Positions 1 to 7,927 of a stretch of DNA of 28,299 nucleotides are shown here, piece after piece. The stretch is from JADJMO01 sp016794445 (GTDB lineage Bacteria > Myxococcota_A > Polyangia > Polyangiales > JADJMO01), in contig JAEUKC010000443.1 of assembly GCA_016794445.1 (NCBI GenBank), positions 1-28,299 on the forward strand, read 5' to 3'. Below the pieces are notes generated by a model. That model made no database searches. It was not told where the DNA came from and worked only from the letters and a program-made list of their open reading frames with translations. How positions within the stretch are numbered: the first letter of the stretch is position 1; every line of letters starts with the position of its first letter. The translations under genes and the position numbers were made by a program.

Positions 1-1917
1 CTCCTCGACACGGTGGCCGAAGCGCTCGACGCAGCGAGTGCGCTCGTCGTGCTCGACGAGGCGGAGGTCGCGCTCGAAGAGGTCGCGACCCTCGTGGGCG
101 CGCTCTTGTCGGCGACGGATCGCCTCCAGGTGCTGGTGACCTCCCAGCGAGCGCTCGGGCTCCCTGCCGAGCGGGTGCAGCGGGTGGAGCCGCTCGACGC
201 GTCGGCGAGCGAGGCGCTCGTGCGAGCCGTCGCTCCCGCGTGCACGGCGGCGGTGGTCGCACGGGTCGTCGCGCTGGGCGGCGGGCTCCCGCTCGCGCTG
301 CTCGTCGCGGCGCACGACGGCGGCGTCGAAGTGACGCCGGCCGGCGACGCGCTGGCCGATGCGCTGGATCGCGCCCTCGCACGCTTGTCGGTCGACGCAC
401 GCGCGCTCCTGGTCGCGGCGGCGGCGTTCGTCGGCGGAGGCCCCCTCCCCGTGGTCGCCGCGGTCGCCGGGCTCGATCTCACGCGCGCGACGCGGGCCCA
501 CCGCGAGCTCGGCAGCGCGGCCCTCACCACCCGTGAAGGACGCGTGGAGCTGCACGACGCGATCGCGCGCCGCGTACGGCCCGAAGCGCTGTGCCTCCCC
601 TTCGCCCGCGCGATGGCCGCCGCCGCCTCCGCCTTCGACGCGTCCGAGCTCGCCCGCGAGCGCGACAACCTGCTCGCCGCGTTCCATTCGCTCGTCGCAG
701 CCTTCGACCCCTCGGCCGCCGAGCTCGCGGTCGCGCTCGACTCGCTGCTCGTCCGCCAGGGTCCGCCGGCGCTCCACCGCGCCACGCTGGAGCAGGCGCT
801 GGCCGTGCCCCGGCTCTTCGGCGCAACCCGGCGCGCGCTGCTCCGCGCACTCGCCCGCATGCACGCGCTGCACGGTCGCTACGACGCCGCTCTGCCGCCG
901 CTCGAGGAGGGCGCCCGCGCGGCCCGCGAGGCGGGTGATCGGGCCAGCGAGGGGTCCTGCCTGGCGCTCGGCTGCTTCGTGCGTCGCCCCCTCGGCGACG
1001 AGACCGGGGCGCTGGCCGACGGCGCGGCCGCCCTCCGCATCGCCGAAGAAGCGCGCGACCGCGCCCTCGAAGCCATGGCGGCCCAGGCCATCGGCCTGGT
1101 CCACCTCGCGGCGGGTCGCCCGATCGACGCCGAGCGATGGGAGGTGCGCGCGTTGGCGGCCGCCGAGGCCGGTGGTGCGCCGCGCGTCGCCGCCATCGCC
1201 CTGGCCAACGCGGGGGTCGCGCTGAGCCGTCAAGGTCGGCTGGCCGAGGCCGCGCGCGCGCTCGACGATGCGCTCGCGCGATTCGGCGTCCTCGACGACC
1301 GCTTCCACGTCGCGCGCGTCTCGACCCACCGCGCGGCCGTCGAGCTCTCGGCCGGTGAGCTGCCCGCCGCCCGCGCCCGGCTGGTCGCGGCTCTGCCAGG
1401 TCTCGACGCCGTCGAAGACCCCGAGGGCTCGATCGAGGCGCGCCTGCTGCTCGCCGAGATCGCGCGTCGCGACGGCGAAGGCTTCGAAGCAGCCCGCTTC
1501 CTCGCCGACGCCCACCTGCTCCTCCGCGGCGCCCCTCACGCGCCGCTCGCCGCCACCCTCCCGGAGCTCGTCAGCCTCGACGCCGCGGCGGTGGTGCAGC
1601 TCGACGGCGGCGCCGTGCGCTTCGGCACGCACGTGGTCGACCTGTCGCGGCGCCCGGCGCTCCGCCGCGTGCTCTCGGCGCTGGTCGACGCGCGCCTCTC
1701 GGCTCCAGGCCGGCCCTGCACCGTCTCCGAGCTCCTCGCCGCGGGCTGGCCCGGAGAGAGGATGAGCGTCGAGTCCGGCACCGCTCGCGTCTACATGTCG
1801 ATCCGCCGCCTGCGCGCGCTCGGCCTGTCGCCGATCCTGCGCACCGTGGACGCAGGATACGTCCTCGATCCCACCGTCGCGCTCACCCGAGGCGACCTCG
1901 ATGTTAGGCGAAGTTAG
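1..1917 (+). CDS. STAND-type ATPase / TPR regulator with C-terminal winged helix (5' end outside window)
   Basis: The reading frame is open from base 1, so the N-terminus, including any P-loop, is missing. Near the visible start, ALVVLDEAE resembles a Walker B strand. VTSQRALGLPAERVQ resembles the 'TSR' sensor strand of NB-ARC/AfsR/LuxR-type ATPases. About 300 residues of Ala-rich helical repeats follow, fitting a TPR array. The last ~100 residues (VVQLDGGAVRF to GYVLDP) look like an OmpR/SARP-type winged helix, ending in a recognition helix and hairpin (SGTARVYMSIRRLRALGL, TVDAGYVLD). In classical SARP regulators the DNA-binding domain is N-terminal; here it is C-terminal. It is probably a signal-responsive transcription factor. 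Ligand and targets cannot be read. The S33 hydrolase gene starts 35 bp downstream and may be co-transcribed. Confidence 0.75.
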   Translation, partial: LLDTVAEALDAASALVVLDEAEVALEEVATLVGALLSATDRLQVLVTSQRALGLPAERVQRVEPLDASASEALVRAVAPACTAAVVARVVALGGGLPLALLVAAHDGGVEVTPAGDALADALDRALARLSVDARALLVAAAAFVGGGPLPVVAAVAGLDLTRATRAHRELGSAALTTREGRVELHDAIARRVRPEALCLPFARAMAAAASAFDASELARERDNLLAAFHSLVAAFDPSAAELAVALDSLLVRQGPPALHRATLEQALAVPRLFGATRRALLRALARMHALHGRYDAALPPLEEGARAAREAGDRASEGSCLALGCFVRRPLGDETGALADGAAALRIAEEARDRALEAMAAQAIGLVHLAAGRPIDAERWEVRALAAAEAGGAPRVAAIALANAGVALSRQGRLAEAARALDDALARFGVLDDRFHVARVSTHRAAVELSAGELPAARARLVAALPGLDAVEDPEGSIEARLLLAEIARRDGEGFEAARFLADAHLLLRGAPHAPLAATLPELVSLDAAAVVQLDGGAVRFGTHVVDLSRRPALRRVLSALVDARLSAPGRPCTVSELLAAGWPGERMSVESGTARVYMSIRRLRALGLSPILRTVDAGYVLDPTVALTRGDLDVRRS

Positions 1918-1927
1918 GCCTCGTTTC

Positions 1928-1941
1928 GCCCTGGCCAGGGC
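1928..1941. repeat. 14-bp perfect palindrome GCCCTGGCCAGGGC
   Basis: A perfect inverted repeat lies in the 35-bp gap between the regulator stop and the hydrolase start. Its 12-bp core CCCTGGCCAGGG occurs again at 15060-15071. It could be an operator for a dimeric regulator or a short hairpin. No function is shown. Confidence 0.4.
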
Positions 1942-1952
1942 ACACCGGAGGC

Positions 1953-3524
1953 ATGCGCACCTCCCTCGGCCCCGCCCTGTTCTCGCTGCTCTGCGCCTCC
2001 GGCTGCGCCTCGTCGCCGACCTCCACGCCCGCGCCCGACACCGGTCCCGCGAGCGACGCAGGCCCCGAATCCCCGCCGACCGTGGCCTGGGAGCCGTGCA
2101 CCCTGCGCAGCGAGGGCGACGGCCCACCCGCCGAGTGCACCACGATGTCCGTGCCGCTCCACCACACCGACGCGAACGGCGAGCAGATCTCCTTCTTCGT
2201 CAAGCGCTTCCGGCCCGGCAAGGGCACCCGGGCGCTCTGGCTCCTGCAGGGAGGACCCGGAGGCTCGGGCTACGCCTTCGAGAAGATCGCCGAGCAGCTC
2301 TCCGTCGCGATGCCCGACGTCGACTTCTACATCCCGGACCATCGCGGCACCGGTCGCTCGACACGTCTCGGGTGCCCCGAGCAGGAGAAGAAGGGCAGCA
2401 AGAGCGGCATCTTCATCGCCGCCGAGGAGTGGCCCGCGTGCCTCGCGGCCGTGCGTGCCGAGTGGGGCGACAGGCTCACCGCCTTCCGCACCACCGAGGC
2501 CGCGAACGACCTCGGCCTCGCGATCGAGCGCACACAGGCGAAAGGCCAGCCGGTGTTCGTCATGGGCGTCTCGTACGGCACCTATTGGGCGCACCGCTAC
2601 CTGCAGATGTTCCCGAAGCAGCCGACCGGGGTGATCGTGGACTCCATCTTCCCGCCGGGGGGCTCCCTCGCGCGGCAGGACCAGGACGCCGACGAGGCCG
2701 GCGCGCTCCTCTTCGCGGCGTGCGCCAAGGACCCGCTGTGCAGCAGCAAGCTCGGCGCCGATCCCCGCGCACGCACGCTCGCGCTCTACGACAAGCTGGA
2801 GAAGGGCCACTGCCCGGCGCTCGGCTTCGAGGGGATCACCCAGCGCGCGCAGCTCCGGATCGTCTTCGGCCAGATGATGATGTCGTTCGGGATGCGCACG
2901 TTCATCCCGCCGCTCGTCTACCGCGCCGAGCGGTGCACGCCGGCCGACGCCGACGCCGTCAACAAGGCGCTCGGCCTCTACCTCTTGCCCAAGCCGCCGA
3001 CGCCGTTCCTCACCCAGTGGGGCTGGATCCTCTCCAACAACATCACCTTCTCCGAGCTCTGGGAGGAACCGTCCCCGACCGCCGATGCGTTGCAGGAGAT
3101 CCGGGAGAAGGCGGCCGTCTCGCGCGACGTCACCTCGGGCATGAGCCCCAACCTCGGCGTCTGGCCGGTGTACGGCGCCGACGAGTACACCGGGAAGTGG
3201 GCGACCGTCGACCGGCCGACCCTCGCGCTGGCCGGCGGCCTCGATCCGGCGACGCTGCTGCGCAAGGCGCTGCCCTGGAAGGACCACTTCAAGGGTCCGA
3301 ACCAGCACTGGGTGGAGATCGCCACCGCGAGCCACACCGTCATCGCGTCGTCGCCCATGACCGACCTCACGCGCTCCTGCGGCAGCCGCATCCTCAAGGG
3401 CTTCGTGGAGAACCCGACGGGACCGCTCGATACGAGCTGCCTCTCGGACCTCGCCCCCCTCACGTTCGCCGGTCGGCCCGACCTCACCAAGTCCGTGCTC
3501 GGAACCGACGACCCCTGGGAGTGA
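1953..3524 (+). CDS. Secreted S33-family alpha/beta hydrolase (TAP-like peptidase), lipoprotein
   Basis: This is a 523-residue protein. The N-terminus is a lipoprotein signal with Cys18 after LLCASG, followed by a Pro/Thr/Ala-rich tether. The oxyanion loop region reads LLQGGPGGSG and is followed by IPDHRGTGRS, both typical of proline-iminopeptidase/tripeptidyl-aminopeptidase enzymes (peptidase S33). The catalytic triad can be placed: Ser207 in GVSYGT, Asp431 in GGLDP and His461 in ASHTVI. The C-terminal part matches the TAP-like domain layout. The likely role is extracytoplasmic release of N-terminal amino acids or peptides, in keeping with a predatory or proteolytic lifestyle; an esterase role is possible. 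The ATG is preceded at very short range by GGAGG (1947-1951). The next gene is convergent. Confidence 0.85.
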   Translation: MRTSLGPALFSLLCASGCASSPTSTPAPDTGPASDAGPESPPTVAWEPCTLRSEGDGPPAECTTMSVPLHHTDANGEQISFFVKRFRPGKGTRALWLLQGGPGGSGYAFEKIAEQLSVAMPDVDFYIPDHRGTGRSTRLGCPEQEKKGSKSGIFIAAEEWPACLAAVRAEWGDRLTAFRTTEAANDLGLAIERTQAKGQPVFVMGVSYGTYWAHRYLQMFPKQPTGVIVDSIFPPGGSLARQDQDADEAGALLFAACAKDPLCSSKLGADPRARTLALYDKLEKGHCPALGFEGITQRAQLRIVFGQMMMSFGMRTFIPPLVYRAERCTPADADAVNKALGLYLLPKPPTPFLTQWGWILSNNITFSELWEEPSPTADALQEIREKAAVSRDVTSGMSPNLGVWPVYGADEYTGKWATVDRPTLALAGGLDPATLLRKALPWKDHFKGPNQHWVEIATASHTVIASSPMTDLTRSCGSRILKGFVENPTGPLDTSCLSDLAPLTFAGRPDLTKSVLGTDDPWE

Positions 3525-3556
3525 GGCCGCGCTCGCGTGTCGCGGGGCGCGTCCGA

Positions 3557-5209
3557 TCAGGGGCGTGCGGCGTCGAAGCCCGGATCGGCGGGCAGCCCGA
3601 GGAGCGTCGACAGGGTGCGCGCGTAGGCGGTGAACGAGACGGGGCCCTCGACGACGATCGCCCGTCGCACGCCGGGGCCGCGGGCGAGGAGCGGCACCGT
3701 GCGGTCGTAGAGCCAGGGCGTTCCGTGACTCTGGCCCTTGCCGACCACGTAGCCCACGTCGAAGAAGGCGCCCGGCTTCGTGACGACGTAGAGATCGCCG
3801 GGAGAGTCGTCGCCGATCGAGCGACAAACGAGGGCCTCGACCGACTCGTCGGCCTCGGCGGGACACGCCGCGGGCTTGCTGACCCGAAAGATCGACGCGA
3901 TGCCGTCGATCTGGGCGAGCCGAGCGGAGAGCGCCACATACAGCTTCTCGCGTCGGGTCGGATCGAGGTCGCGCGCGCTCTTGCTCAGGATGACGTAGGG
4001 ATCGATGACGCCCTCGATCCAGTGGCCCGGGCCCACCACCTCGGCAGCGGCGGGCTCGAGGGCGGCGACCACCTCCTCGCCCGTGATCCTCCGCCCCGCG
4101 CCGCACGGCCGCTGCCAGCGATCCGGGCCCGCGCACCACGGGCGCGTCTTCTGCTCCGGGAGCGGCGGCCCACCGTGGTCGCCCGCCGCGACGAGCGCCC
4201 AGCCCTCGGCGCCGACCTCGTGATCGAGGACCGCGAAGAACCGCGCGAGCGCGCCGTCGAGTCGGACGAGATCGTCCCAGGCCTCCCACGAGTCGGGGCC
4301 GAAGACGTGGTTGACGTAGTCGTTGGCCGAGAGCGACACGGAGAGCAGCATGGGCTCCGCCTCGTCCCTCGCGCGCACCGCGGCGGCGGCGAGCGCGAGG
4401 ACGGCCTCGTCGGCGAACGGGGTGGCGCGGAAGGCGACGGCCGGCTTCTTGGCGGCGGTGACGTCGTGGGGGAACGTGGTGCCGAGGCCCTCCCAGTCTC
4501 CCTCTCCGATCGCGTCGTCGCCCGTGGCGTGGGCCTTCACGAAGGCCTCGTCGAGGATCTCCCAGCGGGACTTTCGCGCCGCGACCATCGCGTCGTGGCT
4601 CGCGTACGGAGCGGCCCACGGAGGGACGCTGGAGGCGAACGCGGTCGAGGTGACGAACCGATCGAGGCCCGCGTCGAACCAGAGGGTCGCGGTCGGGGCC
4701 TTGCCGCCGCCGAAGATCGCCCCGCGGTCCTTGATGGAGAGGCTCACGATCGTGGCCTTCGGGTGGGCGGCGCGCAGCCGGTCGGCGACGGTCGGCGCAC
4801 GGAGCGCCGCGGCGGACGAGCCGGGCGTCTCGGTGACCACGTCGCCCACGAGCTTGGTCGCCTCGTCCCGCAGGAAGGGGATGGGCTTGCCGAGCGCGAG
4901 GCGCTCGTTGGCGACGATCCCCGACTCGCGCGGAGGCTTGCCCGTGAAGAGCGCCGCGTGCCCGGGCGCCGTGTCCGTGACGGCGTGGGCGTAGCGCATC
5001 TCGCGCACCCACGTGCCCTCGCGCCGCAGGCGGGCAAAGCCACCGGTCGCGGGCAGCAAGGGCAGGCGCTCGGCCGCGATCCAGGCGGCGAGCTGGTCGA
5101 CCACGAGCGCGACGACGACCTTCGGCTGCTCCACGCGCACCGTAGGCTCCCTGGCGCGCGGACAGGCGAGCAGGCAGGCGAGCAAGGGCAGGAACATGCG
5201 GCCGCGCAT
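3557..5209 (-). CDS. PafA-like alkaline phosphatase / type I phosphodiesterase lipoprotein
   Basis: With the start placed at 5209 (MRGRMF) the protein has 550 residues and a good lipoprotein signal (LLAC, Cys16). An in-frame ATG at 5221 would add four residues, and the frame is open far upstream, but those extensions spoil the signal. VVVALVVDQ (Asp38) supplies a metal ligand. TDTAPGHAALFTG aligns with the Thr-nucleophile motif of PafA-type phosphatases (TCPGHASIYTG), which makes Thr80 the nucleophile. AGDHGG near the middle is the conserved DHG metal-binding pair. The alkaline phosphatase superfamily also contains phosphodiesterases and sulfatases; the Thr nucleophile excludes a formylglycine sulfatase. 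The expected role is phosphate scavenging from organic esters at the cell surface. No PHO-box could be identified. It is convergent with the S33 hydrolase. Confidence 0.85.
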   Translation of the reverse strand: MRGRMFLPLLACLLACPRAREPTVRVEQPKVVVALVVDQLAAWIAAERLPLLPATGGFARLRREGTWVREMRYAHAVTDTAPGHAALFTGKPPRESGIVANERLALGKPIPFLRDEATKLVGDVVTETPGSSAAALRAPTVADRLRAAHPKATIVSLSIKDRGAIFGGGKAPTATLWFDAGLDRFVTSTAFASSVPPWAAPYASHDAMVAARKSRWEILDEAFVKAHATGDDAIGEGDWEGLGTTFPHDVTAAKKPAVAFRATPFADEAVLALAAAAVRARDEAEPMLLSVSLSANDYVNHVFGPDSWEAWDDLVRLDGALARFFAVLDHEVGAEGWALVAAGDHGGPPLPEQKTRPWCAGPDRWQRPCGAGRRITGEEVVAALEPAAAEVVGPGHWIEGVIDPYVILSKSARDLDPTRREKLYVALSARLAQIDGIASIFRVSKPAACPAEADESVEALVCRSIGDDSPGDLYVVTKPGAFFDVGYVVGKGQSHGTPWLYDRTVPLLARGPGVRRAIVVEGPVSFTAYARTLSTLLGLPADPGFDAARP

Positions 5210-5540
5210 AGGAGGAACCATGGCGCAACGGGGCGGCGATGTCTCCACCCCGCGGTGCAAGTCTTGCCAGCACACGCACGCGGTGCCAGGTCCGGCTTCG
5301 ACCCCGCAGCCCCGCCGCGACTGGCTCGCTCGTTGCTCGCGGGCGTCGTCCGCGGTGGCGTCGAGCGAGATTGGCAGGCGCATGCCATTCGAGTGGAAGG
5401 CGCCTGCCATTTTCGTCAGGTCACGCGAGCTCGCGCTGCGACCGTCACTTCACTGGCGGTCGCCCTTCCAGGCGCCACCGCTCGTGTCGCTGTCCCCAGG
5501 TGCCATCGATCCAGCGGCGATGCCCGCACGGCACGCGCCG
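5210..5540. other. 331-bp gap between two minus-strand genes
   Basis: No convincing gene is seen. A plus-strand frame opens at 5220 behind an AGGAGG-like sequence (5210-5215) and runs to 5564. Its composition is that of an antisense shadow and it has no family features. The gap holds the inverted repeat listed at 5373-5408 and must carry the promoter of the phosphatase gene, which was not located. Confidence 0.4.
5373..5408. repeat. Inverted repeat, 9-bp arms (GGCAGGCGC / GCGCCTGCC)
   Basis: The perfect 9-bp arms are 5373-5381 and 5400-5408, separated by 18 bases. The repeat lies downstream of the beta-helix gene and upstream of the phosphatase gene. As minus-strand RNA it would form a hairpin with no following U-run. 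It could be a factor-dependent terminator or a regulatory site. Confidence 0.35.
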
Positions 5541-6833
5541 TCAGGGCATGGCCCGATGCAGTAGCGCGACCGGCGCGCACAGCGGCGCGCCGATGGACAC
5601 GTTGCCGAGGGTGGGAGCATCGAGACCAGCGCAGTCGGGGCGCGCCGGGTCGGGGCTGCCCACGGAAGGGCCACCGTTGGCTCGAAACGTCGTCCTCTGC
5701 ACCAGGAAAGCCTTCGGCACGTCGAGCACCACGAGGGCCGGCGACGGATGCTTCACAGGTGTGGCGCCGAGCATCGGGGACAGGAGCGCCGTCAAGCCCG
5801 CGTGCTCGACGATGCAGTCCTCGATCTTCGTGCCGTCGCTGTAGGGACCGAAGCGCAGTCCATCCCAGTCGCCCGGCGCTGGCTTCGCCGCGGCGCTCGT
5901 GAAGCGCACGCGGCGCGCGACCAGCGCTCCCGGCTGGCCCTCGCCGACGAAGATGCTGGCGCGCGGCTCCACGCGGAGGACCGAGTCCGGAGCGAGCGTG
6001 AGGGTCGCAGGGCTCTCGAACCCTCCGACGGCGAGCGAGGCGACGACGATGCCTCCCGGGAGCGCGGGCCAGGTCTGCGTGGTCTTCACGGCCTCCCGGA
6101 CCCGCACAGGGTCGGTCGACGTGAGCGACGTGACCTTGCCGAGCGCCTCGGCGGGCAGATCCATCGCCGTGCCACCGACGTCCTCCACGTGGACTCGCTC
6201 GGCCTTCGCGAAGGTCTTGGGCTCGTCGCTGCCGAGGCCAGCCCGAGGCGCGTGCCGAAGGGTGGTGTCGACGAGCGACAGGGGGGCAGCGCCCGCGCAC
6301 ACGAAGACGGCCGGACGGAGGTCGGCGAGCGGGAACAGAGTGCCCGAGGCCCCGCCCAGCTTGCCTGGAACTCGGATCTTGTAGGTGGGGAGATCCCGGG
6401 GCGGCATCGCGCCGGCGTACTCCACGATGGTGTGCTCGAGGACCGAGCCCGTGGTCGGGGCGAAGAAGACCAGGCCGCCCCAGTCCCCGGCCTTCGGGCT
6501 CGCGGACGCGGCGGTGAACACCACGGGGCGTTCCGCCGTGCCCCGCGCCACCAGCACGCCGTCGAAGACTTCGAGGTGCGCGCCCTTGCCGAACGACAGC
6601 CGAACGCCCTCCGCGATCCGGAGCGTGGCGCCCTTCTCGAGCACGATCGTGGTCTCGACGGCCACCGAGCACCCGGCCTCGAAGAGGGTGTCCTTCTCGA
6701 TGCGCCCGCCGACGCTCCTCCGGCATCCCTCGCTCTTCTTCTCGGCTTCGGGGACACCGTGCACTCCTGGCTCCCGCTTGCAGGATACGGCTGCCGCGAA
6801 CAGGGTCACGACAAGGAGCAGCGAGCGGACCAC
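5541..6833 (-). CDS. Right-handed parallel beta-helix lipoprotein
   Basis: The GTG at 6833 gives 430 residues beginning with a lipoprotein signal (RSLLLVVTLFAAAVSC). It also sits 7 nt behind a -10-like TACGAT. Longer in-frame starts, such as ATG 6929, would bury the signal and overlap the divergent promoter. The mature protein holds repeating strands of the type 'GDWGGLVFF...LEHTIVEYAG' and 'GDWDGLRFG...IEDCIVEHAG'. These match the repeat style of secreted right-handed beta-helix proteins, common in myxobacteria, in which a 'W-G-L/I' rung precedes an 'I-V-E-Y/H-A' rung. No catalytic residues of a pectate lyase or glycosidase were recognised, so a structural or binding role at the outer membrane is as likely as an enzymatic one. 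Confidence 0.7.
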   Translation of the reverse strand: MVRSLLLVVTLFAAAVSCKREPGVHGVPEAEKKSEGCRRSVGGRIEKDTLFEAGCSVAVETTIVLEKGATLRIAEGVRLSFGKGAHLEVFDGVLVARGTAERPVVFTAASASPKAGDWGGLVFFAPTTGSVLEHTIVEYAGAMPPRDLPTYKIRVPGKLGGASGTLFPLADLRPAVFVCAGAAPLSLVDTTLRHAPRAGLGSDEPKTFAKAERVHVEDVGGTAMDLPAEALGKVTSLTSTDPVRVREAVKTTQTWPALPGGIVVASLAVGGFESPATLTLAPDSVLRVEPRASIFVGEGQPGALVARRVRFTSAAAKPAPGDWDGLRFGPYSDGTKIEDCIVEHAGLTALLSPMLGATPVKHPSPALVVLDVPKAFLVQRTTFRANGGPSVGSPDPARPDCAGLDAPTLGNVSIGAPLCAPVALLHRAMP

Positions 6834-6840
6834 AAGAACG

Positions 6841-6846
6841 ATCGTA
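6841..6846 (-). promoter_or_regulatory. -10-like hexamer TACGAT for the beta-helix gene (leaderless type)
   Basis: TACGAT on the minus strand ends 7 nt before the GTG at 6833, so transcription would begin at or next to the start codon. No Shine-Dalgarno sequence precedes this GTG. No clear -35 is seen. Confidence 0.45.
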
Positions 6847-6934
6847 TCTGCGAGAGGTAAGGCCGTCTCTCCCCGCCGGTGTGATCGAGTTCCGGTGGCT
6901 CGAACCGCCGCTCGAGATCGCGTAGACATCGGCA

Positions 6935-7882
6935 ATGTGTCGCCAGACGCTGCTCGCCGTTGTGAGGTGTTGGCGAGTCTGCGTGCCCCTCGCGTTCTTC
7001 GCCGCGGCGTGTCGCGCACGCTCGACGCCTGGAAGTCCGCCGCCCGCAGACGGTGCCCCGGAGGCAATCGCCGCGACCGTCATCGAGGCCGGTCCGCCCA
7101 GCACGAAGCACGACGTCAGCGCTCATTGCCTCCCCCTGCCGCTGCGGCAGTACCGCCTCGACTCGGCCTGGAGCGCCGGCTCCCGAACCTTCATGTGTCT
7201 GCGGCCACCCTACGAGCCCGCGAGCAAGGCGTCGCGCCTCTGCCTCAGCGTGGATCGCTCTGACGGCTCGTATCGCGCCGAGCCATCGACCAGCACGGGG
7301 ACACGCGTCCGCCCGAAGCCGGCCGTGCTCGCGGCGAAGTCCGGCAAGCTGGCCTATTCGCTGGTCGGCGGACTGCGAACACCCTACGGCGCACGGCAGA
7401 CGCTGACCGACCTCACCACCGGCACCTCGAAGACAGCGAACCTCGACTACGACGAGCACATCGCCTTCGACGGGTTCATCGGCGATGGAGTGGTGCTCCG
7501 GACCTGGCTGGACGAGGGTCCCGGGTGTGGGCGGTGGCTGCTCGACCCCACGAAGACCTGGCCTCTCGTGACGTCTTCCGGCGTCGACCTCGGCAACTGC
7601 CAGGGCCACCCGACCCTCCTTCTCGAGGCGACGAAGGGGCGGAGAGCGTTCGTCAGTGGCGACGGGGGCTCGGTCACGTTCGTCGACGCGAGCCTGCTCG
7701 TGACCCGGGTGGAGATCGGCGGCATGGTCCCTCCAGTCGACGGCAACCTCGAGATTCTCGTCGGCGACGCAGGCCGCTGGCTCTTCGCGTTCGGCAGCGG
7801 ACAAGCGGCCGACGTGGTGGAGCTCGAGGTGGACGCGATGAAACTCGGCCGCTCGTTCTCGCCAGCGATCTGCCCGCCTTGA
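6935..7882 (+). CDS. Unknown lipoprotein, possibly beta-propeller
   Basis: This is a 315-residue protein. The N-terminus (MCRQTLL...RVCVPLAFFAAAC) resembles a lipoprotein signal with the acylated Cys near residue 26, followed by a Pro/Ala-rich tether. A GTG ten codons downstream would give a cleaner signal and is an alternative start. The body is rich in short beta strands with Gly/Asp turns, which suggests a propeller-like fold. Extracytoplasmic cysteines may form disulfides. The family was not recognised. It is divergent from the beta-helix lipoprotein with about 100 bp between the starts, and a TAGACA hexamer lies 6 nt before the ATG. Confidence 0.6.
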   Translation: MCRQTLLAVVRCWRVCVPLAFFAAACRARSTPGSPPPADGAPEAIAATVIEAGPPSTKHDVSAHCLPLPLRQYRLDSAWSAGSRTFMCLRPPYEPASKASRLCLSVDRSDGSYRAEPSTSTGTRVRPKPAVLAAKSGKLAYSLVGGLRTPYGARQTLTDLTTGTSKTANLDYDEHIAFDGFIGDGVVLRTWLDEGPGCGRWLLDPTKTWPLVTSSGVDLGNCQGHPTLLLEATKGRRAFVSGDGGSVTFVDASLLVTRVEIGGMVPPVDGNLEILVGDAGRWLFAFGSGQAADVVELEVDAMKLGRSFSPAICPP

Positions 7883-7883
7883 T

Positions 7884-7911
7884 CGAGGTGTGGGCTTCAC
7901 TGCGCACCTCG
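7884..7911. terminator. Possible bidirectional terminator hairpin between convergent genes
   Basis: CGAGGTG (7884-7890) pairs with CACCTCG (7905-7911) across a 14-base loop. The hairpin lies in the 45-bp gap between the plus-strand lipoprotein stop and the minus-strand tyrosine phenol-lyase stop. There is no U-run on either side, so termination is inferred from position and pairing only. Confidence 0.3.
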
Positions 7912-7927
7912 TTCCGCCGATGCAAGG

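Noticed and set aside
5210..5564. Plus-strand frame from ATG 5220 with an AGGAGG-like sequence just upstream
   Set aside because: The Shine-Dalgarno-like bases are there, but the product has no protein character and it runs antisense into the beta-helix gene. Kept only as a remark.
1901..5902. Very long plus-strand open frame (1333 codons) overlapping three genes, and long minus-strand frames of the same kind (e.g. 1914-5279, 9742-12897, 22620-25655)
   Set aside because: These are antisense or out-of-phase shadows produced by high GC. They are rich in Arg/Ala/Gly/Pro and lack family motifs, while the genes in the opposing frames have clear motifs.
6834..7067. N-terminal extension of the beta-helix lipoprotein to an ATG at 6929 or beyond
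   Set aside because: It would place 30 or more Arg-rich residues before a good lipoprotein signal and overlap the divergent gene's start.
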